The notes under the pieces were generated by a model. The model saw only the letters and a list, made by a program, of their open reading frames with translations, was not told the DNA's origin and did not search any database. A DNA stretch of 64,000 nucleotides, taken from the NCBI RefSeq assembly GCF_028475105.1, contig NZ_CP116936.1, positions 3,347,501 to 3,411,500 on the forward strand, read 5' to 3'. Shown here one piece after another: positions 7,928 through 15,776 of the stretch; within the stretch, counting starts at the first letter, position 1, and each line of letters starts with the position of its first letter. The DNA comes from Micromonospora sp. LH3U1. Lineage in GTDB: Bacteria; Actinomycetota; Actinomycetes; Mycobacteriales; Micromonosporaceae. The translations under genes were made by a program, and so were the position numbers.

Positions 7928-8860
7928 TCATCGCCGCGACGGCACGCGCAGAAAATCGCGCGTCCATTCTTCGAACGTCGTGAGTGGGATGCCGAGCGCT
8001 CGCGCGTACTCCGGGCGGGCAGGTTGCCCGGTCACGTTCAACTGTTCGTGGGAGATGCCGGCCCATTGCGGCATCCCTGCGGCGACCGCCTCCTCCTCAG
8101 TCATGTCGGGCGCGGTCAGCTCGGTGCCCAGTGCGTCGGAGAGGACCTTGGCGATCTCCGTCATCGTCAGGTAGTCGCTCGCCAGCTCCAGCTCGACTCC
8201 GTTGAATCGATCGGGCTCGGCGATGGCCGCGGCGGCTACCCGGCCGATGTCGTCCACCGCGACGAGGGAGAGCGAGGTCTGGGGCTTCAGGACAGTCGCC
8301 AGACCGCCGGCGACGCCGCGGGGGAGCAGGTATGCCTCGGAGGGCAGGAAGTTGTCCATGAAAAAGCCCGGCTTGATGAGCGTCCAGTACGTGAAGCCCG
8401 CCTCGCGTACGCGGTCCTGGATGCCGGCCTTGGTGGCGTAGTAGGGCTCCAGGGCCACCCAGCGGCCGTCCGCCCAGCCGGCGGACTCGGTGTGCTGTCC
8501 GGCGCCGGTGACGGACGTGTGCACGAACTGCGGCACCTCCGCGGCCAGCGCGCCTTCGATCAGGTTGACCGCTTGGGCCAGCTCGCCGTCGAAGTCGATC
8601 GTGTTTCCGTTCATCGCGGGCATCTGCACCGAGAAGACGGCTCGTGCTCCGTGCGCGGCCCTGATCAGCGAGTCGCGATCCGTGAGGTCGCCGGTGACCA
8701 ACTCGGCGCCGAGCGCCTCGACTGTCCTCGCGCGGTCGGTCGCGGGGTCGCGGACCAGTGCCCGGACGGGAACGCCGGCCGCGAGCAGGGCGCGAGCCGT
8801 GGCACCGCCCTGCCTTCCGGTGGCACCGGTGACCAGGACGGGTGCGGAATCGGTGGACAT
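7928..8860 (-). CDS. NmrA-family NAD(P)-binding oxidoreductase/sensor
   Basis: A 310-residue atypical short-chain dehydrogenase. The Rossmann motif VLVTGATGRQGGATARAL opens the protein; ALVRDPATDRAR marks NADP-type discrimination; the central YYATKAGIQ resembles an SDR YxxxK. Family members are NAD(P)H-binding sensors or quinone-type reductases. Its ATG at 8860 is preceded by AGGAG at seven bases. It is divergent from a TetR-type regulator, with two matching palindromes between them, so it is probably the repressed target. Confidence 0.8.
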   Translation of the reverse strand: MSTDSAPVLVTGATGRQGGATARALLAAGVPVRALVRDPATDRARTVEALGAELVTGDLTDRDSLIRAAHGARAVFSVQMPAMNGNTIDFDGELAQAVNLIEGALAAEVPQFVHTSVTGAGQHTESAGWADGRWVALEPYYATKAGIQDRVREAGFTYWTLIKPGFFMDNFLPSEAYLLPRGVAGGLATVLKPQTSLSLVAVDDIGRVAAAAIAEPDRFNGVELELASDYLTMTEIAKVLSDALGTELTAPDMTEEEAVAAGMPQWAGISHEQLNVTGQPARPEYARALGIPLTTFEEWTRDFLRVPSRR

Positions 8861-8888
8861 GAGGCGTCTCCTGTCGCGGGACAACATT

Positions 8889-8941
8889 AAACGGCGGGGC
8901 CCGCCGTTTCTGCTTCCGATAAGATACGGCGGACCCCGCCG
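8889..8941. promoter_or_regulatory. Two CGGCGG-N3-CCGCCG operators between nmrA-like and tetR-like genes
   Basis: A perfect 21-base palindrome, AAACGGCGGG-G-CCCGCCGTTT (8889-8909), and a second site CGGCGGACCCCGCCG (8927-8941) share the same half-sites and spacing. They sit in the 105-base divergent promoter and are the expected kind of TetR-family binding site. Confidence 0.7.
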
Positions 8942-8965
8942 CTTAGCAATCCGTGAGGTGACGCC

Positions 8966-9565
8966 ATGCCCACCCAGCGAGCGGACGCCCGGCGCAACTA
9001 CGCGCGCCTGCTTGCCGTGGCCGAGCAGGAGATCGCCGCGCACGGCGCCGACGCGTCCCTGGAGCAGATCGGCCGCATCGCGGGAGTCGGCTCGGCCACC
9101 GTGCGCCGGCACTTCCCCAGCCGCCACGCGCTGCTCGACGCGGTCTTTCGCGGACTGATCGAGACCCTGGCCGACCGTGCCCGCGACTTGGCCGACGCAG
9201 CCGACGCCCGGGCCGCGTTGCTGGAGTGGCTGACCGCCGTCAACGGGTACGTCGCCACCATGCGAGGACTGGCCATCGCACTGACCCGCGACTGCACGGC
9301 CGCACCCACCGAGGCGCACGAGCACTGCGCCTCGGCGCGGCTCGCCGAGGCGGGCGAACCACTGGTGCGTCGCGCCGCGAAGGAGGGCGCGGTGGCCCCG
9401 GACGTGACCATCGGCGATCTGCTCGCGCTGATCACCGGTATCGCCCTGGCCACAGAGCACCACTCGGACCCCGCCGCCGACGCGACCCGACTCCTCCGCC
9501 TGGCAGTGGCGGGCGTGAGCCCTCGGCGTGGCGAAACTGTCGGCCGAGTGGCTGAACGCTGCTGA
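8966..9565 (+). CDS. TetR/AcrR-family transcriptional repressor
   Basis: A 199-residue protein with an N-terminal TetR DNA-binding domain: RADARRNYARLLAVAEQEIA, then the turn GADASLEQIGRIAGVGSATV with recognition helix ending in RRHFPSR. The remaining helices form the ligand-binding/dimer domain and contain several Cys and His residues (CTAAPTEAHEHC). The ribosome site GAGGT lies just before ATG 8966. Divergent transcription from the NmrA-like gene and two shared operators argue that it represses both genes and is released by a small ligand. Confidence 0.85.
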   Translation: MPTQRADARRNYARLLAVAEQEIAAHGADASLEQIGRIAGVGSATVRRHFPSRHALLDAVFRGLIETLADRARDLADAADARAALLEWLTAVNGYVATMRGLAIALTRDCTAAPTEAHEHCASARLAEAGEPLVRRAAKEGAVAPDVTIGDLLALITGIALATEHHSDPAADATRLLRLAVAGVSPRRGETVGRVAERC

Positions 9566-9651
9566 GCACCGTCACCACTGAGACCGATGCCGATAGCGCA
9601 ACTCACCGCGGCCTTTGTCCGGTCTATGCGCGGTGGCGCGGTCGGTCTGGT

Positions 9652-9710
9652 CATGATCGACTCGGTTTTCGTGATGTCGGGGTGTCCGGGCGGCCGGACA
9701 CCCCGACATC
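9652..9710. repeat. Dispersed GACTCGG hairpin element, copy 1
   Basis: The lead-in GACTCGGTTTTC (9659-9670) is followed by a perfect 17-base stem (9673-9689 with 9694-9710) and a 4-base loop. A 32-base part of the element recurs with two mismatches at 27406-27437. It follows the stop of the TetR gene and may also terminate transcription. The rest of 9566-9763 shows no gene. Confidence 0.6.
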
Positions 9711-9763
9711 CGTGAAGGCGAGTAGATCCCGCCCGACATCTCATCAAAATCAAGACCGAGCCC

Positions 9764-9792
9764 TTGCATGGTTAATATATTCAAGGTAGAAC
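9764..9792 (+). promoter_or_regulatory. Sigma-70-like promoter of the DUF2089 operon
   Basis: TTGCAT (9764-9769), a 17-base spacer and TAGAAC (9787-9792) match housekeeping promoter spacing. The predicted start of transcription falls at about 9799, so the ATG at 9800 would be leaderless, in agreement with the lack of a ribosome site. Confidence 0.5.
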
Positions 9793-9799
9793 TTGAGAT

Positions 9800-10177
9800 A
9801 TGACAGAGCAGGCGATGGACTGGCAGGAACTCACGAACCTGACCCGGGGCCAGCCGTTCGTCGTCGAGCGGGTCCGCCTGGCCGGTAACGGCGTCGCGAT
9901 CGAAGGCGAGTTCGAGCTACCGCAGTTGGCTCAGCTCAACGTCGAGGACCAGGTCTTCGTCACGGCGTTCGTGCGGTGCCACGGCTCCATCAAGGAGATG
10001 GAGCGGATCTTCGGGGTGAGCTACCCGACGATCAAGTCACGACTCAACCGGATCACCCAGATGCTCGACTTCGTCGAGACCGATCCGGCGCCGTCGCGGG
10101 CCGACATCATCGATCGACTGCGCCGCGGCGAGATCACCGCACAACAGGCGCTGACCGAGCTGGACGGTGGCAGGTGA
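9800..10177 (+). CDS. DUF2089-family protein with HTH-like segment
   Basis: A 125-residue protein. Residues about 20-45 read as a beta-hairpin (VVERVRLAGNGVAIEGEFEL); residues 46-95 hold a sigma-region-4-like helix-turn-helix (FVRCHGSIKEMERIFGVSYP, TIKSRLNRITQML); the tail (IIDRLRRGEITAQQALTEL) is the SHOCT-like helix pair seen in this family. It is probably a DNA-binding regulator of the next two genes. Its stop overlaps the next start by one base (TGATG), indicating translational coupling. Confidence 0.75.
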   Translation: MTEQAMDWQELTNLTRGQPFVVERVRLAGNGVAIEGEFELPQLAQLNVEDQVFVTAFVRCHGSIKEMERIFGVSYPTIKSRLNRITQMLDFVETDPAPSRADIIDRLRRGEITAQQALTELDGGR

Positions 10178-10434
10178 TGCCGCAGTTGGTGACCGTCCGG
10201 GTCGAGCGCCCGGCGGGTCGTGCCATCCGTCTGTGGGTGCCGGTGCTCCCCGTGGTTCTGGTGCTGTTGCCGCTCCTGATCCTGGCCGCGCTGGGAGCGG
10301 TCGTCGCGTGCCTGGTGTACCGCATCGAGGTGTTGCGGGCATTCGGCGCCGGCTGGCGGCTTCTCCGCGCGATGCCCGGCACCCGGGTCGACGTCCGAGA
10401 GGGACGTACGGGTGTGCTCGTCAGTGTCCGATAA
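10177..10434 (+). CDS. Small single-span membrane protein
   Basis: An 85-residue protein with an Arg-rich N-terminus, one or two tightly spaced membrane helices (WVPVLPVVLVLLPLLILAAL, then VVACLVYRIEVL) and a basic C-terminal tail. The function is not recognisable. It is coupled to the DUF2089 gene by the TGATG junction and sits 19 bases before the next gene of the operon, so the three products probably work together at the membrane. Confidence 0.6.
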   Translation: MPQLVTVRVERPAGRAIRLWVPVLPVVLVLLPLLILAALGAVVACLVYRIEVLRAFGAGWRLLRAMPGTRVDVREGRTGVLVSVR

Positions 10435-10453
10435 GGATCAACAGGAGGTTGCT

Positions 10454-10876
10454 ATGAACGACCAACGTAAGGACATCCTCGACATGCTGGCCGAGGGGAG
10501 GATCACCGCAGACGAGGCAGAGCAGTTGATCGCCGCGCTTGAGCGGGACCAGTCGCCGGTCGCCGCGAGTGCCGACATCCGGCCGAAGGCCAAGGCGAAA
10601 TACCTGCGCGTGCTGGTGGACACCACCGACAACGGCGAACCGGGCCGGGTGAACGTCCGGGTGCCACTGCAACTGCTGCGAGCCGGCGTACGGCTGGCTG
10701 CGCTGATCCCCCCGCAAGCGCTGGGCAAGGCCAACGCGGAACTTGCGCGATCGGGCGTTCCGCTCGACCTGACCCAGCTCAAACCCGAACAACTCGAGGC
10801 ACTGATCGAGCACCTCGACGAGGTGGCCATCGAGGTCGACCAGCCCGACAGCAAGGTGCGAGTCTTCTGTGAGTAG
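10454..10876 (+). CDS. SHOCT-like/DUF2089-C-terminal-like protein
   Basis: A 140-residue protein starting at ATG 10454 behind AGGAGG. The first 40 residues repeat the helix pair ending the DUF2089 protein (QRKDILDMLAEGRITADEAE, then QLIAAL). The rest is a beta-rich module with VNVRVPLQLLRAGVRLAALI and an acidic C-terminus. The shared helix suggests hetero-oligomer formation with the operon's first product; the function is unknown. The operon ends here. Confidence 0.65.
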   Translation: MNDQRKDILDMLAEGRITADEAEQLIAALERDQSPVAASADIRPKAKAKYLRVLVDTTDNGEPGRVNVRVPLQLLRAGVRLAALIPPQALGKANAELARSGVPLDLTQLKPEQLEALIEHLDEVAIEVDQPDSKVRVFCE

Positions 10877-11464
10877 CCGCCCGATGGCTCCCCTGCCTCC
10901 AGGACTCCTCGGCGGGGGAGTGCCACTGTTCGGCCGGTTCCCTGGACGGGAAGTCCGACGTTGCGGGCCTGCTGACCGCTCCTGCCCACCGATCTCCGGG
11001 GGAGACAGTCGGTAGGTTGTTGACCTGGTCTGCGAGCACCCTGCTGCTTGACAGCAATTTCGCGACCTGGGCCGACGCCATCACCGCCGCGAGAAGGTAT
11101 GCGCAGGGCGAGATCGCGGGCGCCACCGACAGTCAACGGCATCGTGACGAGGCCGTCGGCGGCCAGGATCTGGCGAACCTCGCCGCGCTCGTCGGCCTGG
11201 ATGCCGGAAGCGCTCGCGGTCGACTGGCTCCGGGCGGAGCCCTGGGTCGCAGCTTCGTGCCGTTCCCGCACATATCGTAATCCGGACACCACGCGGAGTG
11301 CTGGCGTGGGGCGTCCGACCCCTCGCCACCTGGCCAGATGGCTGCGGCCGGGTCGCCCTGCCCGGCCGCTGACCTGATGCCTCGTCCGGCACGGGCAGCC
11401 CCGGTCGTGCCGCGGATGGTGCAATAGGGGCCATCGTGGTGGCACGTCGCTGATGGAGGAACGC
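10877..11464. other. 588-base gap with no supported gene
   Basis: Only weak open frames occur (for example 11017-11280 forward), with no ribosome site and no family-like sequence. A weak hairpin (GACTCC...GGGGAGT, about 10911-10932) follows the DUF2089 operon, and an imperfect hairpin (GGCACG...CGTGCC) lies about 50-70 bases before the next gene. The promoter of the following two-gene unit should lie in the last 150 bases, but I cannot place its boxes with confidence. Confidence 0.4.
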
Positions 11465-11845
11465 GTGGACGGTGTGGAACTGCTTGTCGCCGCCTTGACG
11501 GTCGGTGCCACGACGGGGGTCACCGACGCGACCAGCGCGCTGGTACGGGATGGCGCCGTCACACTTCGGGGTCTGGTGCGACAGAGGCTGACCAGCCGGG
11601 GCCAGGAGGCGTTGCAGTCGATGGAGGCGGACGGGTCCGGCTCCGGTATCTGGCAGGTCCGCCTCGCCGAGGACCTGATCCGTGCGGGCATCGACCGGGA
11701 CGAGCAGATCCTCAGCATCGCGCGGGACCTGTTGGCGCGTGCCGAGGCGGCCGGCGGGCGGACCGAGACCGGGCATGTCGACCTGCGCAGGGCGCAGGGC
11801 GTCCAGCTCGGCAGCGCCAACACCCAACACAACAACTACCACTGA
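11465..11845 (+). CDS. Small effector-like protein ending in a G-V-Q-x-G amyloid-like motif
   Basis: A 126-residue protein. GTG 11465 is chosen because GGAGG lies five bases upstream; ATG 11453 would put the ribosome site inside the gene. Residues 1-90 are helical, with a hydrophobic N-terminal stretch (GVELLVAALTVGATTGVTDA). The last residues, RRAQGVQLGSANTQHNNYH, carry a V-Q-L-G core and an Asn/Gln-rich tail. Nearly the same motif (GVQVGDNNVQHNNF) begins the protein encoded 13 bases downstream. Matching motifs at the end of one product and the start of its neighbour are the signature of RHIM-like or bacterial amyloid signalling pairs. Function is otherwise unrecognised. Confidence 0.65.
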   Translation: MDGVELLVAALTVGATTGVTDATSALVRDGAVTLRGLVRQRLTSRGQEALQSMEADGSGSGIWQVRLAEDLIRAGIDRDEQILSIARDLLARAEAAGGRTETGHVDLRRAQGVQLGSANTQHNNYH

Positions 11846-11858
11846 GGCGGTCGGGCAG

Positions 11859-13376
11859 ATGGGCAGCGGCCAGCCGGAAGACCGCCGGTCGCGAGATGTC
11901 GACGCCCGCGACGCCCGGGGCGTGCAGGTCGGCGACAACAACGTCCAGCACAACAACTTCGGCCCGGTGGTGCGGTCGGCGTACCTGGCGGAGGTCCGCC
12001 GGATCGCCCCCGCCCAGCTGCTGAGCCGCAAGGCCGACCTGGCGCGGCTCGCGGCCTTCTGCGCGGGCGACGGGCCGGACGCGTACCTGTGGTGGGAGGC
12101 CGCCCCGGAGGCCGGAATGACGGCGCTGATGTCCTGGTTCGTGCTCCACCCGCCGGCGGGCGTGCGGGTGGTGTCGTACTTCGTCGCCGCGGGCCGCACC
12201 GAACGGGAGCACCGCGCCGCCTTCGTCGACGTGGTGCTGGAGCAGCTCGTCGAGCTGACCGACGGCTCGATGCCGGCCCACCTGACCAGGTCGACGCGAG
12301 AGGCGCACCTGTTCGGCCGCTACACGGAAGCGGCCGAAGCCTGCGCACGGCGTGGCGAACGACTGGTGCTGGTCGTCGACGGGCTCGATGATCGGCGGAA
12401 CGCGTCCGGTGTCGCGGCGCTGTTGCCGGACCGGCTGGTCGGCGGGTTGCGGGTGGTGCTCGCCACGGGCACCGGTTGGCGTGTCCCCGCCGACCTGCCA
12501 CAGCGTCACCCGTTACGGAAGCCGAGCCGTCCCAGACTCCTGTCGCCGTACGTGAGCCCGGAAGAAGAGGCCCGGCGCAGGGTGGAGCTGGTCCGGCGGG
12601 ACGACGAGCGCGGTCGGCGGGAGGCAGAGCGGCAGCGCGCCGCGGACGAACTCCGGGATGCGCAGCGGCGGGTCGACCAGTGGCGCTCGGCCGAGGCGGC
12701 GCGGACCACCCCAGCGGCCCGTGCGACGGCCGTGCGGCGGGCGCTGGTGTTCGTCGGCGGTTGGACGGGTGCCCTCGTGCTCCTCGCCTGCCTGGCGGGG
12801 GCCTGGTATGACCTGCGGGTCGCGGGAATTCTGAGCGCCCAGGTCGCGGTGGGTGGTCTGGGCGCCTTGCTCGGGCTCGCGCCGGCCGCGTTCCGGCTGG
12901 GTGCGGCGTACGATCCGACGCCGCGGTCGCCCGCCGCCTGGTTTGCGTCGCCCCGGGTCATGCTGGTCCGCGGCGGTATCGCCCTGGCGGCCGGCTGGGT
13001 GGCCGGGGCAGGTGCGGCCGACTACCTCGACGCCCGCCGTGACCGGCTGCTGGCGCGGTCCCTCGGCATGGGTGGGGCCCTGCCCTCCTTCGAGGAGGGG
13101 GTGGCGTTCGTCTTCCTCGTACTGGTCGCGCTCGGCTGTGGGTTGACCGGTCTGCACGTCGCCAGGACGGCCGTCGGTTCGTGGCAGGAACGGCACCGGG
13201 CGGAGGAGCGCGCGTACCGGGCCGCCACCGACGCGGTGGCTGCCGTGACCGAGCAGGCGGCGTACGCGGCGATGGCCGCCGACGCGATGTCCGCGAAACC
13301 GACGGATCGGACCCAGGCGTACCAGGATCTGCTGGCCCGGCTGGCGGGCCAGCCCCGGCGTCGCCCGCCGCGCTGA
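11859..13376 (+). CDS. STAND-like degenerate NTPase with N-terminal V-Q-x-G motif and membrane C-terminus
   Basis: A 505-residue protein. Residues 15-38 hold the motif GVQVGDNNVQHNNF. Residues about 50-225 resemble actinobacterial STAND-type NTPases: ELL-type anchor (PAQLLSRKADLARLAAFCAG), Walker A position WWEAAPEAGMTALMSWF where the Lys is Met (residue 87), and Walker B RLVLVVDGLDDR. A charged coiled coil follows (about 235-285), then four membrane helices (about 292-455) and a helical tail. There is no obvious HTH or effector enzyme. The ATG at 11859 has only a weak ribosome site but follows the previous stop by 13 bases. The architecture suggests a membrane-tethered sensor; NTP hydrolysis is doubtful. 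Confidence 0.7.
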   Translation: MGSGQPEDRRSRDVDARDARGVQVGDNNVQHNNFGPVVRSAYLAEVRRIAPAQLLSRKADLARLAAFCAGDGPDAYLWWEAAPEAGMTALMSWFVLHPPAGVRVVSYFVAAGRTEREHRAAFVDVVLEQLVELTDGSMPAHLTRSTREAHLFGRYTEAAEACARRGERLVLVVDGLDDRRNASGVAALLPDRLVGGLRVVLATGTGWRVPADLPQRHPLRKPSRPRLLSPYVSPEEEARRRVELVRRDDERGRREAERQRAADELRDAQRRVDQWRSAEAARTTPAARATAVRRALVFVGGWTGALVLLACLAGAWYDLRVAGILSAQVAVGGLGALLGLAPAAFRLGAAYDPTPRSPAAWFASPRVMLVRGGIALAAGWVAGAGAADYLDARRDRLLARSLGMGGALPSFEEGVAFVFLVLVALGCGLTGLHVARTAVGSWQERHRAEERAYRAATDAVAAVTEQAAYAAMAADAMSAKPTDRTQAYQDLLARLAGQPRRRPPR

Positions 13377-13457
13377 GGCCCGTGATCACCCGTACCGCCC
13401 GAGCCGCGTGACCGACCCGGGCCAACGCTTCTGGTCAGGAAAACTAGAGTCGGCGGT

Positions 13458-13901
13458 ATGCGGATCCGGATCGACGGCAGCGACCTACCCGGTCGGCGTG
13501 CCGGTGCGGAGGCCGACGCATTACGGCTCGGCAACGTGCACGTCGGGGTCCAGCGCAAGGCTGAGGTGGTCGATCAGGTGCCGGCCGACGCGGCGGAGGC
13601 GACATGGTGCTTCGAGGTGTCCAGCCGGGAGATCGACGGGAAGCTGGATGTCGGCGGGCCGTGGGTGCATGGGCGTCCCGGGGCGCGGTTTCTGTATCTG
13701 AGCTGGGGCGCGGTGACCGATGAGGGCTTCGCGATGTTCAGGCGAGCCAAGTTGATGTTCACGGACATCCCGACCGAGTTGCTCCGCGCCGCACACGAGG
13801 ACAGTGGGATGCTGGTTGGCCGAGTGGGGTTGACCGATGCGACCGGCGGTCCGCTGTGCGCTCGGGTCCACCCTTCCGCCATTGCCTGGACGCTGGAGTG
13901 A
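13458..13901 (+). CDS. DUF5990-family protein
   Basis: A 147-residue all-beta-looking soluble protein (MRIRIDGSDLPG..., WCFEVSSREIDG, RFLYLSWGAV, LMFTDIPTELL). It matches my memory of the DUF5990 family, found widely in actinobacteria with no assigned role. The start at 13458 is the first ATG and probably leaderless or weakly initiated (TAGAGT lies ten bases upstream). It stands alone. Confidence 0.65.
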   Translation: MRIRIDGSDLPGRRAGAEADALRLGNVHVGVQRKAEVVDQVPADAAEATWCFEVSSREIDGKLDVGGPWVHGRPGARFLYLSWGAVTDEGFAMFRRAKLMFTDIPTELLRAAHEDSGMLVGRVGLTDATGGPLCARVHPSAIAWTLE

Positions 13902-13956
13902 CGTCGCGACTGACGATCCGGTCTGGGACGCCGGGCCATCTCGCGGTGTGGCTCAC

Positions 13957-13987
13957 TTGACCTTGGCACGGTGGCAAGGTCTTCAGT
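13957..13987 (+). promoter_or_regulatory. MerR-type promoter with 19-base spacer and perfect operator
   Basis: A -35 box TTGACC (13957-13962) and TTCAGT (13982-13987) are separated by 19 bases, the elongated spacing that MerR-family activators correct by bending DNA. The spacer carries the inverted repeat GACCTTG-N9-CAAGGTC (13959-13981). The MerR gene two positions downstream is the obvious ligand-controlled activator. Confidence 0.75.
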
Positions 13988-14007
13988 GGGTCGAGGAGGT
14001 GACCTCG

Positions 14008-14676
14008 ATGACCACGCCGGAGAAGGACACGAACATGATGCGGGCTCTCCAGGGGTTGGAGAACAACAACTCGTCGGTGCGGCTGCGCGCGGCGCTGGCG
14101 GTAGGCACGACCCCTGACCCGCGGTTCATCGACAAGCTCGTCGAGCGATGCGCCATCGAGCCCGAGTTCTCCGTACGCGAGATGCTCACGTGGGCACTTA
14201 TCCGCCAGCCACCCGCCCTGAGCGTTCCGAAGCTCACCGACGAACTCCGCTCGGAACGCGCGCAGGCACGAAGCCAGGCGTTGCACACGCTGTCCAAGAT
14301 CGGGGATCGGCAGGCCTGGCCAGCGATAACACGGGCGCTTCTGACCGACGCCGACGACGAGGTGGCGCGGAGCGCCTGGCGTGCGGCGGTCGTACTCGTG
14401 CCCGCGGGTGAAGAGCCCGAACTGGCCGCAGTGTTGTCGACGCAGCTCGGGCGCGGCAAGCGTGAGACGCAGCTGAGCCTCAGCCGGGCGCTGGTCGCGC
14501 TCGGTGAGGTGATCATGCCGGGCCTGCGCGCCGCGATGACGGATCTCGACCCGCGCGTACGCGCGCACGTGATCGCCACGGAACGACTGTCGCAGGACCC
14601 CGATGCCGGTTTCGAGTTCGCGATCGAGGAGGCCAGGCGCGTCGTGGCCCTCGGCACGACCGGTGAGAAGGGGTGA
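14008..14676 (+). CDS. HEAT-repeat protein
   Basis: A 222-residue alpha-solenoid built of HEAT-like repeats: NNSSVRLRAALAVGTTPDPR, FSVREMLTWALIRQPP, RSQALHTLSKIGDRQAWPAI and later copies. Such proteins are scaffolds for protein binding and have no catalytic residues. The start at 14008 follows GGAGG at eight bases. It is the first gene behind the MerR-type promoter and is followed six bases later by a MerR regulator that itself carries HEAT repeats, suggesting that the two products interact. Confidence 0.8.
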   Translation: MTTPEKDTNMMRALQGLENNNSSVRLRAALAVGTTPDPRFIDKLVERCAIEPEFSVREMLTWALIRQPPALSVPKLTDELRSERAQARSQALHTLSKIGDRQAWPAITRALLTDADDEVARSAWRAAVVLVPAGEEPELAAVLSTQLGRGKRETQLSLSRALVALGEVIMPGLRAAMTDLDPRVRAHVIATERLSQDPDAGFEFAIEEARRVVALGTTGEKG

Positions 14677-14682
14677 TGGGCG

Positions 14683-15696
14683 ATGTTGATCGGTGATGTG
14701 GCGCGACGGTCCGGGGTCAGCGCCCGCATGCTCAGGCATTACGACTCGCTCGGTCTGGTCCGGCCAAGTGGTCGTACCGGCGCCGGCTATCGCGAGTACA
14801 CCAACGAGGACATCCGGCTGATCTTCCATGTCGAGAGCCTGCGGTCATTGGGGCTGTCGCTGCGTGACGTCCGGCGCGCGCTCGATGATCCCGGCTTCAC
14901 ACCCGCCGAACTCGTCGACGACCTCATCCGTCAGACGCGGAAACGCATCGCGGGTGAGATGGAGTTGCTCACTCGACTCCGTCGGATCGGTGCCGCTGAA
15001 CCCGACGACTGGGAGAACGTCCTCCAGGTCGTCGCACTCCTGCAGGCACTGGGGTCGGAGAGCGCGGGCAAGCGCCAGCGCGCGGCCCTGTCCGCGGTCG
15101 ACGAGGTGCCGGTGCCAGTGGAGGCACTTGTCGACGCGGCGCTGAGCGAGACGGACCCGAACGTCGCCGGAGCCCTTCGATGGGCTCTGGCGCAATCGGG
15201 TGACAGCGGATTGGTGCTGTTGGCGGAGGGCCTCGGGTCACCAGAAGCAGAGGTACGCAAGCGTGCCGTCCAGTCCGTCGCCGAGATCCCCCATGGAGCG
15301 GCGACCGACGTGCTGCGGGCCGCCCTCGCGAACTCCGACATGGTGGTCTCCAGGTATGCGGCTCTGGCGCTCGGGGCACGTCGGGTGGCGGACGCGGTTC
15401 CGGCACTGATCGAGATGGTCGTCGGGGAGGCGAACGATGCCGATGCCGCCGATGCGTTGAGCGTGCTGGCGACTGATCCCGCGTTGGCGGATCAGATCGC
15501 GACCAGACTCATCGACCGCCTCGCCCACGGCACCGCTGAGTCGTCTGGGCGTCGACGGCTGACAGAGGCCCTGGCGGACATCCCGGGGAGCACGGCCGCA
15601 CGCGCCCTCGTGGACCTGTCACAGGACGATGACCGTGCCGTCGCGCTGACGGCCACATCCATCCTCAAGCTGCGCAACGCGGAGTCTCCACCGTGA
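14683..15696 (+). CDS. MerR-family regulator with C-terminal HEAT repeats
   Basis: A 337-residue protein. Residues 1-70 are a MerR winged helix (LIGDVARRSGVSARMLRHYD, GYREYTNEDIRLIFHVESL); 75-115 is the dimerising helix; residues 130-330 are HEAT repeats (PNVAGALRWALAQSG, AEVRKRAVQSVAEIPHG, VVSRYAALALGARRV). No metal-binding cysteines are present, so the signal is probably a protein or large molecule seen by the solenoid. It is co-transcribed with the HEAT protein upstream and very likely controls the shared promoter. Confidence 0.88.
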   Translation: MLIGDVARRSGVSARMLRHYDSLGLVRPSGRTGAGYREYTNEDIRLIFHVESLRSLGLSLRDVRRALDDPGFTPAELVDDLIRQTRKRIAGEMELLTRLRRIGAAEPDDWENVLQVVALLQALGSESAGKRQRAALSAVDEVPVPVEALVDAALSETDPNVAGALRWALAQSGDSGLVLLAEGLGSPEAEVRKRAVQSVAEIPHGAATDVLRAALANSDMVVSRYAALALGARRVADAVPALIEMVVGEANDADAADALSVLATDPALADQIATRLIDRLAHGTAESSGRRRLTEALADIPGSTAARALVDLSQDDDRAVALTATSILKLRNAESPP

Positions 15697-15739
15697 TGTG
15701 ACACTGGAGCGTTTCGTCTCAGGGACTGCGGCGTACGAA

Positions 15740-15768
15740 TTGATCATCGCCGAGACATCGGCTAACGT
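15740..15768 (+). promoter_or_regulatory. Promoter of the lipoprotein gene
   Basis: TTGATC (15740-15745), 17 bases, TAACGT (15763-15768). The expected transcription start is at about 15775, two bases before the GTG at 15777, implying a leaderless mRNA. Confidence 0.5.
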
Positions 15769-15776
15769 GCGCGTCC

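Noticed and set aside
11017..11280. An 87-residue forward frame in the gap before the amyloid-motif unit
   Set aside because: No ribosome site and no family resemblance; kept as non-coding.
10438..11835. A 465-residue reverse frame over the 588-base gap and neighbouring genes
   Set aside because: Ser/Arg/Pro-rich, overlaps two well-supported forward genes, no recognisable domain.
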